Of a stretch of DNA of 64,000 nucleotides, positions 47,998-58,776 are shown one piece after another. The position numbers were made by a program, and so were the translations under genes. Position 1 is the stretch's first letter. Each line of letters opens with the position of its first letter. Below the pieces are notes generated by a model that worked only from the letters and a program-made list of their open reading frames with translations, had not been told where the DNA came from and searched no databases. Source of the DNA: Branchiostoma floridae (Eukaryota; Chordata; Leptocardii; Amphioxiformes; Branchiostomatidae); contig NC_049980.1 of the NCBI RefSeq assembly GCF_000003815.2, forward strand, positions 28,702,218 through 28,766,217. Direction: 5' to 3'.

Positions 47998-48105
47998 CCT
48001 TCGCCAAGAAGGTTATATTTTCGGTGTGAATCATTATGACTGGCTGTGTGTCTGTGAACTAAACAACTGGAGAACTTGGATGGATCCGAGTGACGATATT
48101 TGAAA
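47998..48105 (+). repeat. Dispersed repeat, ACCTTCG-CCAAGAAGGTTAT family
   Basis: ACCTTCGCCAAGAAGGTTAT, TTTTCGGT, TGTGTGTCTGTGAAC and GGATGGATCC-GATATTTG parallel the 5.5-kb copy and a repeat I recall from many invertebrate genomes. The similarity may extend to about 48175. Confidence 0.5.
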
Positions 48106-48414
48106 GGTGGATAGGGGTCAGGGAAACGAAGCTAAAGTTCGATAATAGGGGCCTTCAGTGGCTTTTTGTAGTTGAACGTCCGATAACCTTTCTTCTGGAA
48201 TTGCCGTGGTTGTGCCCGTGATTTTCAAGAGGTAGATTGCTCTTGGGACAGAAATTGAGTAAGCGCTGTAAGTTTAAGCCACCTAGTTTCTTTGGTGGCT
48301 CTCTCAATGGTCTCAACTGCTGCAATCAACCTATAGTAATCGATCCGAGCAAAAAATTAGTATAAACGCAACAAAGCTGTTGACCCAGGAAGTCACTCTT
48401 TTGTTCTTTCACAA

Positions 48415-48665
48415 TATGTCAAAGACTGAGAATGTGTACCGTTGGTTCCTTAGCAACATCTGATTGGCTGTGAAGTGAGCGTTTGATTTCTGTGAATTAG
48501 ATTCCATGGTAAGCCTGCTAGCCATCTTTTTTCTAGCCCGGTCCACTACTTTGATCGCTTCTAAGGATTCCCCATATAGACACGACAGCTGGACATGTAG
48601 GGATTTGAACCCAAGACATTAAGATTCTTGGTAAACAAAAACCACAATGCCATTTGATCATATGT
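48415..48665 (-). mobile_element. tRNA-derived SINE, copy 1
   Basis: On the minus strand an A-box-like TGGCATTGTGG (48652-48642) precedes an exact B-box GGTTCAAATCC (48611-48601). These are the two internal RNA polymerase III promoter elements of a tRNA-like head. The cloverleaf is not intact, so it is not a functional tRNA gene. The body (GAATCCTTAGAAGCGATCAA, GGAATCTAATTCACAGA, CCAATCAGATGTTGCTAAGG) is shared with 49551-49775. Family name unknown. Confidence 0.72.
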
Positions 48666-49273
48666 ATGCTTGGTAGTTAATTTAGATTGATTAGACCAGT
48701 TTTCCCGAACCAAATCTGTGGTAGTTTCGCAGTGGGTCTATTTCGCGAGACGAGGAAAATGAGGTGTGTTTCGCAGTGTTTGAAATTGTTGAAACAATTC
48801 TACAGTACAGCACAAGTGCATTGGGCGCGTCCATTCCCGGCGTCACAAATTCTCGCTGGGGCGGTCGCTACAAAAACGCGAAAATAAGTTTCCAGATTTA
48901 CAAGTTTTACTAATAATATATCTCTATATGACGTGCACGTACGAGCATGAAACAATATACAGTTTGGACCTTATGGCAGAAAAAAAAAATTATGAATTCC
49001 CTGGTATGAGCTCGAGAACGAGCTGTTTCAGATGAGCATCCATTGTTCTGCATTGTTCTCCATATCATAGCCATTGATCCAAGTTTACTAGAGGTATGCA
49101 TGTATCAAAATTTATTCTATCTTTCCTAAACGTAGTCAAGTGATGGAGGAAAGTTCTTAAAGTGGGCTTCGACTTTTTTTCGTCGTCAAAAGTGCCATGT
49201 CAGTACGGGTTAATATCGCCAGGGAGAGCTTCTAGTTCGCCAAACCACATATAGTAGAAACGAGCTAGTTCTC
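48666..49273. other. No gene recognised
   Basis: Unique sequence between SINE copy 1 and the MITE fragment. Confidence 0.4.
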
Positions 49274-49365
49274 TACTCTCCAAGCAGAGGTTAGACTCCG
49301 TCTGTTCTTTCACGTTTTTTGGTCGTTTTTATCGGACTTTCTATTTTGTACTCTTTCTTGATGTG
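49274..49365 (+). mobile_element. Half copy of the TACTCTCCAAGCAGAG MITE
   Basis: TACTCTCCAAGCAGAGGTTA, GACTCCG, CACGTTTTTTGGTCGTTTTT and ATCGGACTTTCTATTTTG match one arm and the centre of 56982-57176. The opposite arm is absent. Confidence 0.7.
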
Positions 49366-49550
49366 TCGCTGAAAGAGTAATCATATAAAGTGAACTAAAT
49401 TCATGCTCCAGCTATCCGAACCCTTTTGAACCTCAGCGCGCAGTCACCCCTCACTAAGACACCCGGGGACACAGGGTTCCGTTTAGAACGTGTATGTAGT
49501 GAATGCAGTGAGGCTGCCGACTACTTTGTTATTTAACACTGTTTTTTGTT

Positions 49551-49775
49551 TCAAAGATCTACAGTCTGAGGATATGTACTGTCGGGTCCTAAGCAACGGG
49601 TGATTGGCCGTAGAGTGAGCGATTGATCTCTGTGAATTAGATTCCACGATTTACCTGCTATCTATCTTTGATCAACTTTTTTGATCGCTTCTCTGCCTTC
49701 CCCAAAGGCACGGCATCTGGAAATGCTAGTGGTATGAACTCAGAACCTTCTAGATTCTGTAAACAATAACCCTAA
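49551..49775 (-). mobile_element. tRNA-derived SINE, copy 2 (eroded head)
   Basis: Matches copy 1 over its body: CTAAGCAACGGGTGATTGGC, GAGTGAGCG, CTGTGAATTAGATTCCA, TTTTTTGATCGCTTCT and the TGTAAACAATAACC head. The B-box has decayed (GGTTCTGAGTTCATACC on the minus strand). The hairpin MITE at 49778 starts right at its 5' head. After the MITE, AACCACAA (49945 onwards) resembles the A-box side of copy 1, so the SINE was probably split by the insertion. Confidence 0.6.
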
Positions 49776-49943
49776 TACCCCCTCACATTAGGCGAAAATC
49801 GATCGGACGACGAGTCTGCGAGCTCCAAATTACGAGGAGGCATGACTCTGAGTTCCCCCCTTTCCGTCAGGGTCATGCCTCCTCCTAATTTAGAGCTCGC
49901 TGACTCGTCGTCTGACCGATTTTCGCCTAATGTGAGGGGGGTA
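49776..49943. mobile_element. Near-complete hairpin MITE inserted at TA
   Basis: Almost the whole element is one inverted repeat: left CCCCCTCACATTAGGCGAAA, GGACGACGAGTCTGCGAGCT and GAGGAGGCATGAC; right the complement, ending GCCTAATGTGAGGGGGG. Arms are about 75-80 bp with few mismatches, so a transcript would fold into a long hairpin. TA flanks both sides (49776-49777 and 49942-49943). Confidence 0.87.
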
Positions 49944-50317
49944 TAACCACAACCGGGGCCGCATAGTTACCGGTTAGAACTGCCTGTCACACGTACTAAC
50001 TGCACGTACAACTATACCTGCTGTCATTGTTTGCATAGATGTCGTTTGGAAACCATCCTACGTCATTTGCCAGCAAACATTTGATCTTGGATAATCCCAC
50101 ATATCCTTTGGTTATTCCTAATTTTGATTAACAGTTTCATGATGACTCAGAACAGTATACCATATGTGCAGGTTAAGCTGAATGCAACGAAGTCACTGAA
50201 TCAATGACAAAATTAGACGTTAGATGAGCTTTTTAGTACATATATACAGCTAATATGCCTTTTATCATAGTTATATGATCGCGAATAGGGCATAAAACAA
50301 GTTTGTTTGTGTTTCAG
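49944..50317. other. No gene recognised
   Basis: The first part may be the displaced head of SINE copy 2. The rest is unique and, if the next entry is real, would be intron. Confidence 0.4.
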
Positions 50318-50377
50318 GCCTCATCCGTAAGAAGCGACACCAAGAGATGGGTATAGGAAATGCAGAAGAGACAAAGG
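50318..50377 (+). CDS. Candidate 60-bp phase 1-1 exon, unrecognised
   Basis: Acceptor GTTTGTTTGTGTTTCAG ends at 50317 and a donor GTAGGT begins at 50378. Of the three frames only one is open; it starts in phase 1, ends in phase 1, and encodes LIRKKRHQEMGIGNAEETK. The peptide is very basic, then acidic, as in the cytoplasmic segment just inside a transmembrane helix, and symmetric phase 1-1 exons are usual in animal cell-surface proteins. That interpretation is inference. No neighbouring exon was found nearby, so it may equally be fortuitous. Confidence 0.35.
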
Positions 50378-52538
50378 GTAGGTGTGATGTTCTGTCATAT
50401 ACACTGTAAATCTGTGTTATATCCATGCTTTTATGTATTATCATAATGTTGAAATATACACAAAGGGTTTAAAATTGTGGCAATGAAAAAACATTGACAT
50501 GGCGACGGTTTTATGGTTCTATGTATCAATGTACGTTTGATGGGGGTAGTGTGTTTTAGTATTCTATCATTCTATCCTTTGACCTGTCTCTATTCATAAA
50601 GATTGTTTTGCGTGATGGATGTTTGTAGGGTATTGTGGTTTTAAAAAACGGTCTCTTGTGAACGAAGACTGACGTATTCTAAATGTTTCTCAATGATTGT
50701 ACAAATATGGTCTTCACTGGCATAGATAATATCACCTGATCGTCTTCTCTACCTTAATAGCAAAATATGTTTAAAGTATGAAAGTCGTAGCGAAGAAGGC
50801 TATTCAATTCAATACTGAGTGTTGATCCTGACGAAGGCGACAGTGGTCGTTGAAAATTTAATCCTCGCATAACTTTGTGTTGGAAGAAAGTTTAACATTG
50901 TACTATGACTACTGCCAACAGATTAGCTTCCACGACTAATAGCTATAGCATTTCCTCATGACTTATGTAAATGACATCGTAATTTACATACTAGTAGTTT
51001 AAGGCTGATAATGTTCAACTAAACGTAGCTGCGAAATGTTGCAAGAATGACATTCCCATCATTTATTATCATGGTATTTACTATTGTATTATAACATTTG
51101 AGGGTTAACTATACAAATTAGGTAACCATTTGCGTGCATTTACACAGGTCATATGTTTCAGTATTCTATCATGAATTGCAGTGAATTTAGAAACTGTCCT
51201 CGTAATTCGTGGTTGTGCAAATTACTAATTAGTCCCTAATTGGCGCAATTAGTATTTTAACTATGTAAAGCGTCTCCAAAGCTATCTAGAAACAAAAATC
51301 ATGACGATCCGTCAACATGTTTTCGAGTAAATATATCACCCCTCTAAATGGATGATATAACTACGCACGAGCGGAGGAATTCCTGTCGAATTCTGTGAAT
51401 TCTTGCCAATCGGACGTACACTATACTGTTAGGATAGCCCATGAGGCGTCGCCAAAATATTCCGGGGCATTGTCTAGATTCCACTATTTCTAATCTTTCT
51501 TTCTGAAGAAGTTCCAATCGGACAACGGTCCATTTTGATGGTCCTCTTACTTAGATTCTTTCTTTAGTTATCTCTCTTAGACACTAAATTAGAGCAACGA
51601 TAGCTGCTCATCTGGTCTGATCAGCCTTGACTTAAGATGCGTTTCCCCAATAAACGCATAGACGGCGCTTTTGATCAGCACTGCCGTGCCATTGCTCATA
51701 TAGTGTTGTGTGCTGTTTGCCAAGCGCAGCATGACACACATGTCGGTAATAAGGAAGAATTGGAAGAGAAAATAGTTCAAGAACAGAGAGGGCCTCGCGT
51801 TTTATCTGAGGTGTTGAAGGTGACTGTAATGGGGGATAACGTAGAGAATGAAGTGATAGTGTCATCAATCTCACAGAAAATATTTTGAGTGGCTGTTTTG
51901 ACCCCAAATTCATATCCTGTCTGAATCTGAATTTTACAGCGACTGATTGTTATTGGCACATAGCATATCACAATAGATGTCCCAGCTAAATTATCATCTT
52001 AGTAATTTGCTATCGAAGAGGAAATTGGGCATCCCAACGCATTGAAAGGATTTTAGTATGAAGCTATAACAACAGATAAAGACTTCATCTGCGTACGGCA
52101 TCTGCATTACTTATTTTTGTCTTTTTCCAATAATGTCAGATCATCTTCAGCATGTGACGCTATGTCAGTATTTACTGATGTATCTACCTATTTACACTCT
52201 ATAAACATTGCCTCCCACGGCAGTAAATTTGAATTTCCCAGAAGAACAAAAATATTGAAAAGTGATGTCTGGGTTTGATTGGCTGAGTTATTTTTGCAAT
52301 CCATATTGTATGCCAACATCATAACTTAGAGACGTTAGTCCTTGACATTCATATGATATTTATCAGCCATAAACATGAAGCATCAGCCAGAATGACGTCA
52401 TCATGTCTGGAGATGAAAGATTGCCGTCTGATCCGTGACGACAGGTGATTTATCTCTGCAGACACGCGGGGAGAGAACAGAACGGGACGGGCCCTGGGGG
52501 ATTAGTTTTTATTGTGGGGCAATCAAAGCTAAATCCTT
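50378..52538. other. No recognised gene; one coding-like frame
   Basis: The 83-codon plus frame at 51637-51888 (with DGAFDQHCRAIAH and KEELEEKIVQEQ stretches) is protein-like but overlaps a longer minus frame and lacks clear splice sites. The rest is unique. Confidence 0.35.
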
Positions 52539-52588
52539 TAAGACAGGTTTTGTGTTGCGCTTAAGACAGGTTTTTGTGTTGCGCTTGT
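52539..52588. repeat. Two-copy 24-25 bp tandem repeat before the GT tract
   Basis: TTAAGACAGGTTTTGTGTTG + CGC is repeated as TTAAGACAGGTTTTTGTGTT + GCGC, running straight into (GT)n. Confidence 0.85.
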
Positions 52589-52636
52589 GTGTGTGTGTGT
52601 GTGTGCGCGCGCTTGTGTGCGTGTGCTTGTGTGTGC

Positions 52637-52673
<37 letters not shown>

Positions 52674-52804
52674 TGTGTGTGTGTGTGTGTGTGCGCGCGC
52701 GCTTGTGTGCGTGCGTGCGTGTGTGTGTACGTGTGTGTGTGAGTGAGTGTGTGTGTGCGCGCGCGCTTGTGTGCGTGTGTGCTTGTGTGTGTGTGTGTAT
52801 GTGT

Positions 52805-52857
<53 letters not shown>

Positions 52858-52905
52858 TGTGTGTGAGTGAGTGTGTGTGTGCGTGCGCGTGTGAGTGTAT
52901 TGGGA
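52585..52905. repeat. About 320-bp GT/AC tract with GCGC-containing higher-order units
   Basis: Nearly pure alternating purine-pyrimidine sequence. A block of GCGCGCGCTTGTGTGCGTG type recurs about three times between pure (GT)n runs, indicating expansion of a compound unit. Frames of 103, 150 and 89 codons across it are translations of the dinucleotide repeat. Confidence 0.97.
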
Positions 52906-54959
52906 GTGTTTCTGGGTTTCACCATATTATTGTCTCCAATGAGACACGATGTAACGTGCATGGTTACGGGTCATTACAAGAATATAATCGGGCACACAGA
53001 CGCAGTTTATAACATTGCAATTCAGTGTTCTTATTCAATCTAATGACGCTTCACTTTTGCCATGGATCTTATAGATGTGTTACGTTTTATGGCATTTATC
53101 TTTGTAATGCCTTTGACATACAATAATTAGTCTTGGTGATATTGTTTCAATGCAGAATGAGTTTTAGTGTTTCATTTAGCGTATAGAGGTTGTAGTCTAA
53201 TGACTTTTCCAGTGTACCCGACATAGCTAGTTACGCTTTCTGTATTTCAAGTACATTTGTCTAAATTCATAATGTTTAAAATACCATCAACCTTTTCCTG
53301 AAGAAATCTCTTTCCTGAAAGAGTAGGTGTTGCAGACTGTGACAACTGTCAACAACTAAAGGAGTCAATAAACAATAAACCTTTTGCTGATATTGCTTTT
53401 ATCGTGAAGTAAGTTAGAGGTAGGCATTTTGTAGAGTGTCGTTAAAACTGAGACTTTTGACCTCAAGGTTTTCTAGGACTGTAGGACATATTATAAACGA
53501 CATATTATCTACCTGACCTACATATGGTACGATTTATGGAGCTGTTGGGGACCTCAGACAGCGTTTCGCAGTGCTCCGTCATAGACCCATTTATAATGGG
53601 ATACAGTTTGTTGACCTACAAGTCTGAGGGTACACATCATTCTCTCATATCTGCACGAGTGGGCGTCTACTCTTGTGAGCTGCAAATCCATGTACTATCG
53701 GGGTCAGGAAGAATGATTAGTCTTTGGAAGTAAAACCTTCAGGACGTACAGATCTCGGGACGTTTCATCCCACACATTTAACGATACTTGAACATTTGTA
53801 TCTTCTTGAACCTATGATTCCTAGCATTTTCTAATTTCTTTTCAATATTGCATCATAGAAATATACAGACATACATGACACATGTGCAACAAAACAACAT
53901 ACTGTATATGAAACAAAAGTAACTGCTTTAAAATACAATGCAGAAACATAAGAACCAGAAACAATGATAATGTTATGCAATCAGCTGTATGTAGACAGCC
54001 CATCACTCTATAGAACAATAATCAATTAACAATCTTTAACACAATCTTTAAGTTCAAAGGAAATATTAGCTGCTGTTAATCAACTCAGATGATATCATAA
54101 GAGCAACCTAGAGTAAACAGCAAACTAGTAAACAAGCATAGCATTCAAAGAACAGTGATTTCTGATGTTCCTCACATTGTCGCAAACGTGGAACTAGACA
54201 CGGCTTTACTATATGGTCTTGATCTCTCTATCAGTCTTGCCTTACCACTATCAGTTGGGTCACAGCAAGTACATTTTATGGATAACATCAGTGCACTCAT
54301 TTATGTTCGTATGATTTTGAAAAATGACACACGGAAAGATATTCATTCACTGTTTGATACGATGCGTGCGCGGGGTTTTATTCTGTTAACGAGGGGAGGT
54401 AGAACTCCGGACATCTCTATCTGAAATATTTATAGGTATCCATTAGCACACTTCCCGACACCTGGGGCATCCCTATGGAGATAGATGGTTCCTCTCACAG
54501 CGCCTTTCTACAGAGCGCGCTGGTACCGTTCGGGCTTTGATCATCTAGAAGGAAGTAAACGTTAAGTCCCTGATACATGTACATACATAGCCGGTCATGG
54601 CCTCCCTATCACCCGAACCTTTCCTATACCATGGTTGGTAGCACGTTGTGATGCCACGGTCACATTTCCCAACAGGGACCCGGCCGGGACGTTTGCGGAA
54701 ACGGAAAATGATCGAATTTCAAGTGTTTACGAAAGAACATTCACAAATAATTGTGAGGTCTAATTCTCTTATGTTCTGTGTGTTTTGCTGTCTTTTGATA
54801 TATCATACTTTACGTTGCCGAAAGCTGCCCGTCCGAGCCACGGTTGGTGGCCGTGGCCTGAGCAAGGTTGGCTATGGTTGACAGTTGGTCCGTACTGGAC
54901 GGCTGTGCCAGCTGAATGCTTTGAATGATTTTTTTGATGACTAAACAAGACGTCTGGGA
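52906..54959. other. No gene recognised
   Basis: An 89-codon plus frame (54155-54424) is free of recognisable motifs. Near 54650-54860 a CG-rich patch (GCCACGGTCACATTTCCC, CCCGGCCGGG, GCCACGG/CCGTGGC hairpin) may be an eroded MITE, but I could not find its partner terminus. Confidence 0.4.
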
Positions 54960-55150
54960 AGGATTGTGAAATTGTTTCCTTTTTCCAATTACCAGTATAA
55001 TTATTGTACACAAAGCGCATAATACTCGTCCTTGTCAAGTAAAGGTATTGCAACAAATTGCCATGTAAAACATCATTGTTTCCGGTAGGGGGCGTTACTT
55101 CACTAATTCTAAAGCTGTGTGTTCATTGTGACCACTGAAAGAAAAGCCAC
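54960..55150. repeat. Diverged direct repeat, copy 1
   Basis: GTACACAAAGCGCATAATAC, CGTCCTT, ATTGCAACAAATTGCCATG and TTTCCGGTAGGGGGCGTTAC then ACTAATTCTAAA pair in order with 55760-55960. Confidence 0.6.
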
Positions 55151-55395
55151 AGTACACAGATAGCCAGCGTACTCAGGTTCTCACTGCTTGGGTCAATGGG
55201 GAAAAGCGATTTAAGTGACCATCAAAAAGTGACCAAAAATTCCTAAATATAATATTCGTGGGAAACCAGTCTGGTTGGGGCCTGCGCGGGAAGGGTTCCC
55301 TACCGATCCCCCGCCATACACGCCAACATGGCCTAGGTGCACCTCGTGCACGGCCTAAGTATATCTGCGATGTCTAGATCTTTTTAAATCCACTA

Positions 55396-55635
55396 GGCCC
55401 CCTTTCCACCAGACGGCGGTCCCGATGCGCTCTCACTGCGACCTAAATAGGATATGTGTAACCTTTGATTCCATACTGGGTATATCACACAGCATGTAAA
55501 AGTGAGACTGAGGGAACAGCAAAACACACAAAGTGTTTAAAATTATTTTCTTTTCTATATAATTCGTTGAGCGATCTTTGAAATTTTAGGTCACAGAGAG
55601 AGCGCGGCAAGAGCGCCGTCCTTGTGGAAAGGGGG
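55396..55635 (-). mobile_element. MITE, CCCCCTTTCCACTAG family, reverse orientation
   Basis: Reverse-oriented full copy with TA on both sides (55394-55395 and 55636-55637). TGCGACCTAAATAGGATATG on the left and TTAGGTCACAGAGAGAGCGC on the right match the complement of the 38.6-kb copy. Lies between the two direct-repeat copies. Confidence 0.85.
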
Positions 55636-55759
55636 TATAACATGTACATGGAGCCCATCCATCTGAGGGCTATGGCAACATCTGGTGGAGAAATATATAC
55701 GGCATACGATGTTAACAATTTACTAATGACGTTGTGCTTAAATGGAGATTTATTTTCAA

Positions 55760-55960
55760 AAGTCTCATGGTTGCTACATTCATTTTAGTTTCCCAGCATT
55801 TTTAGTCTACACAAAACGAATGGTACGCGTCCTTAGTATGATACTGTACCAAATTGTAATGCAGAACCTCATGGGTTCCGGTAGGGGCATTGTTTTGCTA
55901 ATTCTAAAAGACGTTTGGCAACATGGCACACGTGTGTGTTTGTAGGTGACCAGCAGAACT
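55760..55960. repeat. Diverged direct repeat, copy 2
   Basis: CTACACAAAACGAATGGTAC, GCGTCCTTAG, ACCAAATTGTAATGCAGAAC and GGTTCCGGTAGGGGCATTG then GCTAATTCTAAA correspond to copy 1. Whether this is a local duplication or two insertions of a dispersed repeat cannot be told here. Confidence 0.6.
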
Positions 55961-56972
55961 CCAGAATGCCAAGGTGGATTGTATCGATATTTGGTACGTG
56001 GGTAGGTCTTGCTGAGACATTGAAACGGTTAAATTCTCAAAAAAATCATTGAAGGGTATAGACGCATTACTCGCTCAAATTTCTTGTTAAGTGTCAAATA
56101 TAAACGTATGGATATTTATCGAAACCACCTATCAGTAGATAAATTTATTGATTGTTAAAAGCTTTTTGATGAAAACCGGTTGCAAATATTAGTCTATGTA
56201 TTAATAATCATTATCCCAATACCTTTTGCTTCTTCGTTCCCTATTTACCTGCATGATTGATACTTAATCATCAGGTTTTCTTATTTTTTTCTGAAGTCAT
56301 CGGTTCTTTCAGAGCGTCTTAGGCTCCTCCTACTAATCTAGGAATTCATCTTTATTGTCACTTGGTCCAGTGGCACAGTTGGGATATTGTGCAAATTCGA
56401 CTGCGAGAACCAAATCTGACACACGTACATGTATGCGTTGATAGAAGCATTCTAAATTCTGTTAAGCAGCAATTACCTGATATTTTTTGGTCATTTTAAG
56501 CAAAACAGCATATCTGTTCTTCTTCTGTGCCATGGTAGTTGAAGAAATTATGCTGAAGTGGCTTAGAAACGTACATACAAGAATTTGTTGTTGATTGTCT
56601 AATTGCCATTTTCGCGTCATTTTCAGTAACGACTTGTATATTTTCTTCTTTGTTTAGTAATGCTGACATTTGCAAGAAATATGTGCTTTAATAAGGTTCA
56701 AACTAGAGAGAATGAATCTGTCAAAATTGTGCAAAATCTTCACGTACATTTTAGGTCAAACTATTGACCTGTAAGTAAAACAGGTTCCTTATAATTGGCC
56801 AAAGGTCAGACATTGTAGTGGTCATTATTGACATGCATCACACGTTGTCAACATTACGTCTAAGATAACCGTATCCATCGTGGCAGAGTTTAGGAGTTGC
56901 ATCCTTTACGAGTAAAGTTTAAGGTAAACAAAGTATTGCCAAACATTAAACAAATTGTTATCATCATTTGTC
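55961..56972. other. No gene recognised
   Basis: Unique AT-rich sequence without recognisable features. Confidence 0.4.
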
Positions 56973-57185
56973 AGGAGAAACTACTCTCCAAGCAGAGGTT
57001 AGGCTCCGGCTGCTTTTAACGTTTTTTTTAGTCGTTTTTATCGGGCTTTCTATTTTTTCATTTTATCTTGCTGTGGCTGTCGTACTTCAAGAAAAATGAC
57101 AAAATAGAAAGCCCGATAAAAACGACTAAAAAAACACTAAAAAAACGGCCGAAGCCTAAACTCTGCTTGGAGAGTAAGGAGAAAC
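56973..57185. mobile_element. Full MITE with 9-bp target-site duplication
   Basis: The element 56982-57176 begins TACTCTCCAAGCAGAGGTTA and ends with its complement (CTCTGCTTGGAGAGTA). Arms of about 75 bp share GTCGTTTTTATCGGGCTTTC. The 9-mer AGGAGAAAC occurs directly on both sides (56973-56981 and 57177-57185). A 9-bp duplication with long TIRs is typical of Mutator-like elements, with Merlin (8-9 bp) as an alternative. Confidence 0.88.
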
Positions 57186-57636
57186 AACAGATTTGCTTGA
57201 TCCCGGACCAATGAAGACTTAAAGCTAGGAAAACATGTTAAGTTTACATTTTAAACCAATTGAAATTTTGTTGGTAATCAGGTACAGAGAGTTGGGTTTG
57301 TCCAACTTTGTCGGCTGCATTATGTAGATGTGTCAATTTTCTTGCAAGAGGGTTTTACAGATTGTAGATCGCAAAGAAAGATAACCTGGAATTTTCCATT
57401 TGGGATAAGCGCCTTACATGCTGCAAGTTGCGGTAATGCCCAGTTGAAGGTTACGTTTAAGCTGGGCACTACTTATAACTAGTCTACGAAGTTGAAAGCA
57501 ACTTTGGACTTATATTTGATGCGTTAAATTCAACTATGCAGTTGTTTATCGTTATGGACCAATATAGCGAGTTTATCTAATATGTATGCATATATATACA
57601 TATCTATCTAACGTTATCTCGGACGCACAGTACGAG
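57186..57636. other. No gene recognised
   Basis: Unique AT-rich sequence before the microsatellite. Confidence 0.4.
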
Positions 57637-57735
57637 CACACACACACACACACACACACGCAACCACACAACCACATACACACATACAATCAGACACATA
57701 CACGCACACGCACACAAGAACATACACGCACACAA

Positions 57736-57776
<41 letters not shown>
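57637..57776. repeat. Compound (CA)n / (GA)n microsatellite
   Basis: (AC)n at 57637-57658, an interrupted CA-rich middle, then (GA)n from about 57740 to 57776. The His/Thr-rich and Val/Cys-rich frames on the two strands are by-products. Confidence 0.96.
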
Positions 57777-57780
<4 letters not shown>

Positions 57781-58146
57781 CATAGATAGACGAATCTGCT
57801 GTGCTGATGGGCAACCACATGCAATCTACATAGCCATCCTCTATCAGCAAATCCTAAGTAGCATAGTTAAGTCCTGGCGAAATTGTATTCCTTGTACTTC
57901 TTGGTATTAGCTGAAACTCAATATCACAGCTCGTAGAAGGGGATTACAGGGTCTTTGTGCCTTTGTGTTGTGAAATATGGGTTTACATGAATCAATACCA
58001 GCACACCCTGCTGATCAGATTCAAGTTCAATGTGGCTTTTCCTCTTCCTTGTAGTTTTCCACACCGATCGCTCCGTCGATCCAGTTTGACGAATACTGAT
58101 GTCTCACATGAAAGTGTATGCTCATCCCACAAGGGACAGCCGTCTC

Positions 58147-58158
58147 GCGCCGGCCGCC
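58147..58158 (-). promoter_or_regulatory. YY1/TISU-like CAAAATGGCGGC
   Basis: The minus strand reads CAAAATGGCGGCCGG across 58163-58149. It fits the YY1 site and the TISU start element (SAASATGGCGGC) except for one base. A second in-frame AAATGGCGG lies 36 bases upstream (ATG at 58196-58194). The patch is CpG-rich. The frame after the ATG stops after 12 codons unless spliced, so this is suggestive only. Confidence 0.3.
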
Positions 58159-58222
58159 ATTTTGAACCTTTCAGCTCCAGCAGGATAGACCGCCATTTGT
58201 GGGGAGGAAATGACCCGGCACA

Positions 58223-58456
58223 TTAGCACGCGGATACCGAGGGCACTTTTGGACGACGCACACGTCGTAAGATAGGCATGAAGGCTTCGCTAACTGCCCC
58301 TGCATTCTGTGGAAGCCTTTTAGCGAGAAATGAACATGTAGAAATGACGATATTCAGGTTGTGACTTTTGGAGCTTGCGTCAAGAAGCCTGTTTGGTAAT
58401 GACACGCGCCCGTAGCCCCACGGACGCTGGAAGTCGTTGGTTCCGTGTCTGGGGAA
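58223..58456 (-). CDS. Weak candidate terminal exon, unrecognised
   Basis: An acceptor-like GTTGTTGTATTTCCCCAG on the minus strand ends at about 58457. The frame read from it runs open for about 77 codons to a TAA at 58225-58223, including HGTNDFQRPWGYGRV and ending KVPSVSAC. The first 35 codons are about 69% G+C at third positions, well above the local average. A competing frame is also open for about 30 codons. No family recognised. Confidence 0.22.
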   Translation of the reverse strand, partial: FPRHGTNDFQRPWGYGRVSLPNRLLDASSKSHNLNIVISTCSFLAKRLPQNAGAVSEAFMPILRRVRRPKVPSVSAC

Positions 58457-58764
58457 ATACAACAACTGCACGCCTAGCACGCTGCGTACAATGAGCTCAT
58501 TGTAACAGTTGCATCTCGGTTGTTAGGAACTTGTTACTGTCCTTGTGAATCTACCTGAATTAGTGTTGAATGGCAGCGGTTAAACTCTTGCTGTTCAGTC
58601 CCAGTTATCACAACGTCTCGCTTCTGACAGCTATAAAATGTAATGAGCCTACCGACAATTATGCGACAATGAAACATCCAAAGTGGAATACCTTTAGGAC
58701 TATCACCTCTTCGACGTTACAACTTTAGAATAACCACTGCAACGCCGTTGCCAATTTATTTGAC

Positions 58765-58776
58765 CAAGATGGCGAT
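58765..58776 (+). promoter_or_regulatory. YY1/TISU-like CAAGATGGCGAT
   Basis: Plus-strand CAAGATGGCGA matches the YY1 core, and the TISU consensus apart from its last two bases. A CCAAT sits about 20 bases upstream. It points away from the minus-strand motif at 58.15 kb, so the pair could mark divergent starts. Confidence 0.22.

Noticed and set aside
52435-53012. Frames of 103, 150 and 89 codons rich in Cys/Val or His/Thr.
   Set aside because: Direct translation of the GT/AC tract.
54650-54890. Possible MITE beginning GCCACGGTCACATTTCCC.
   Set aside because: No complementary right terminus and no second copy in the window.
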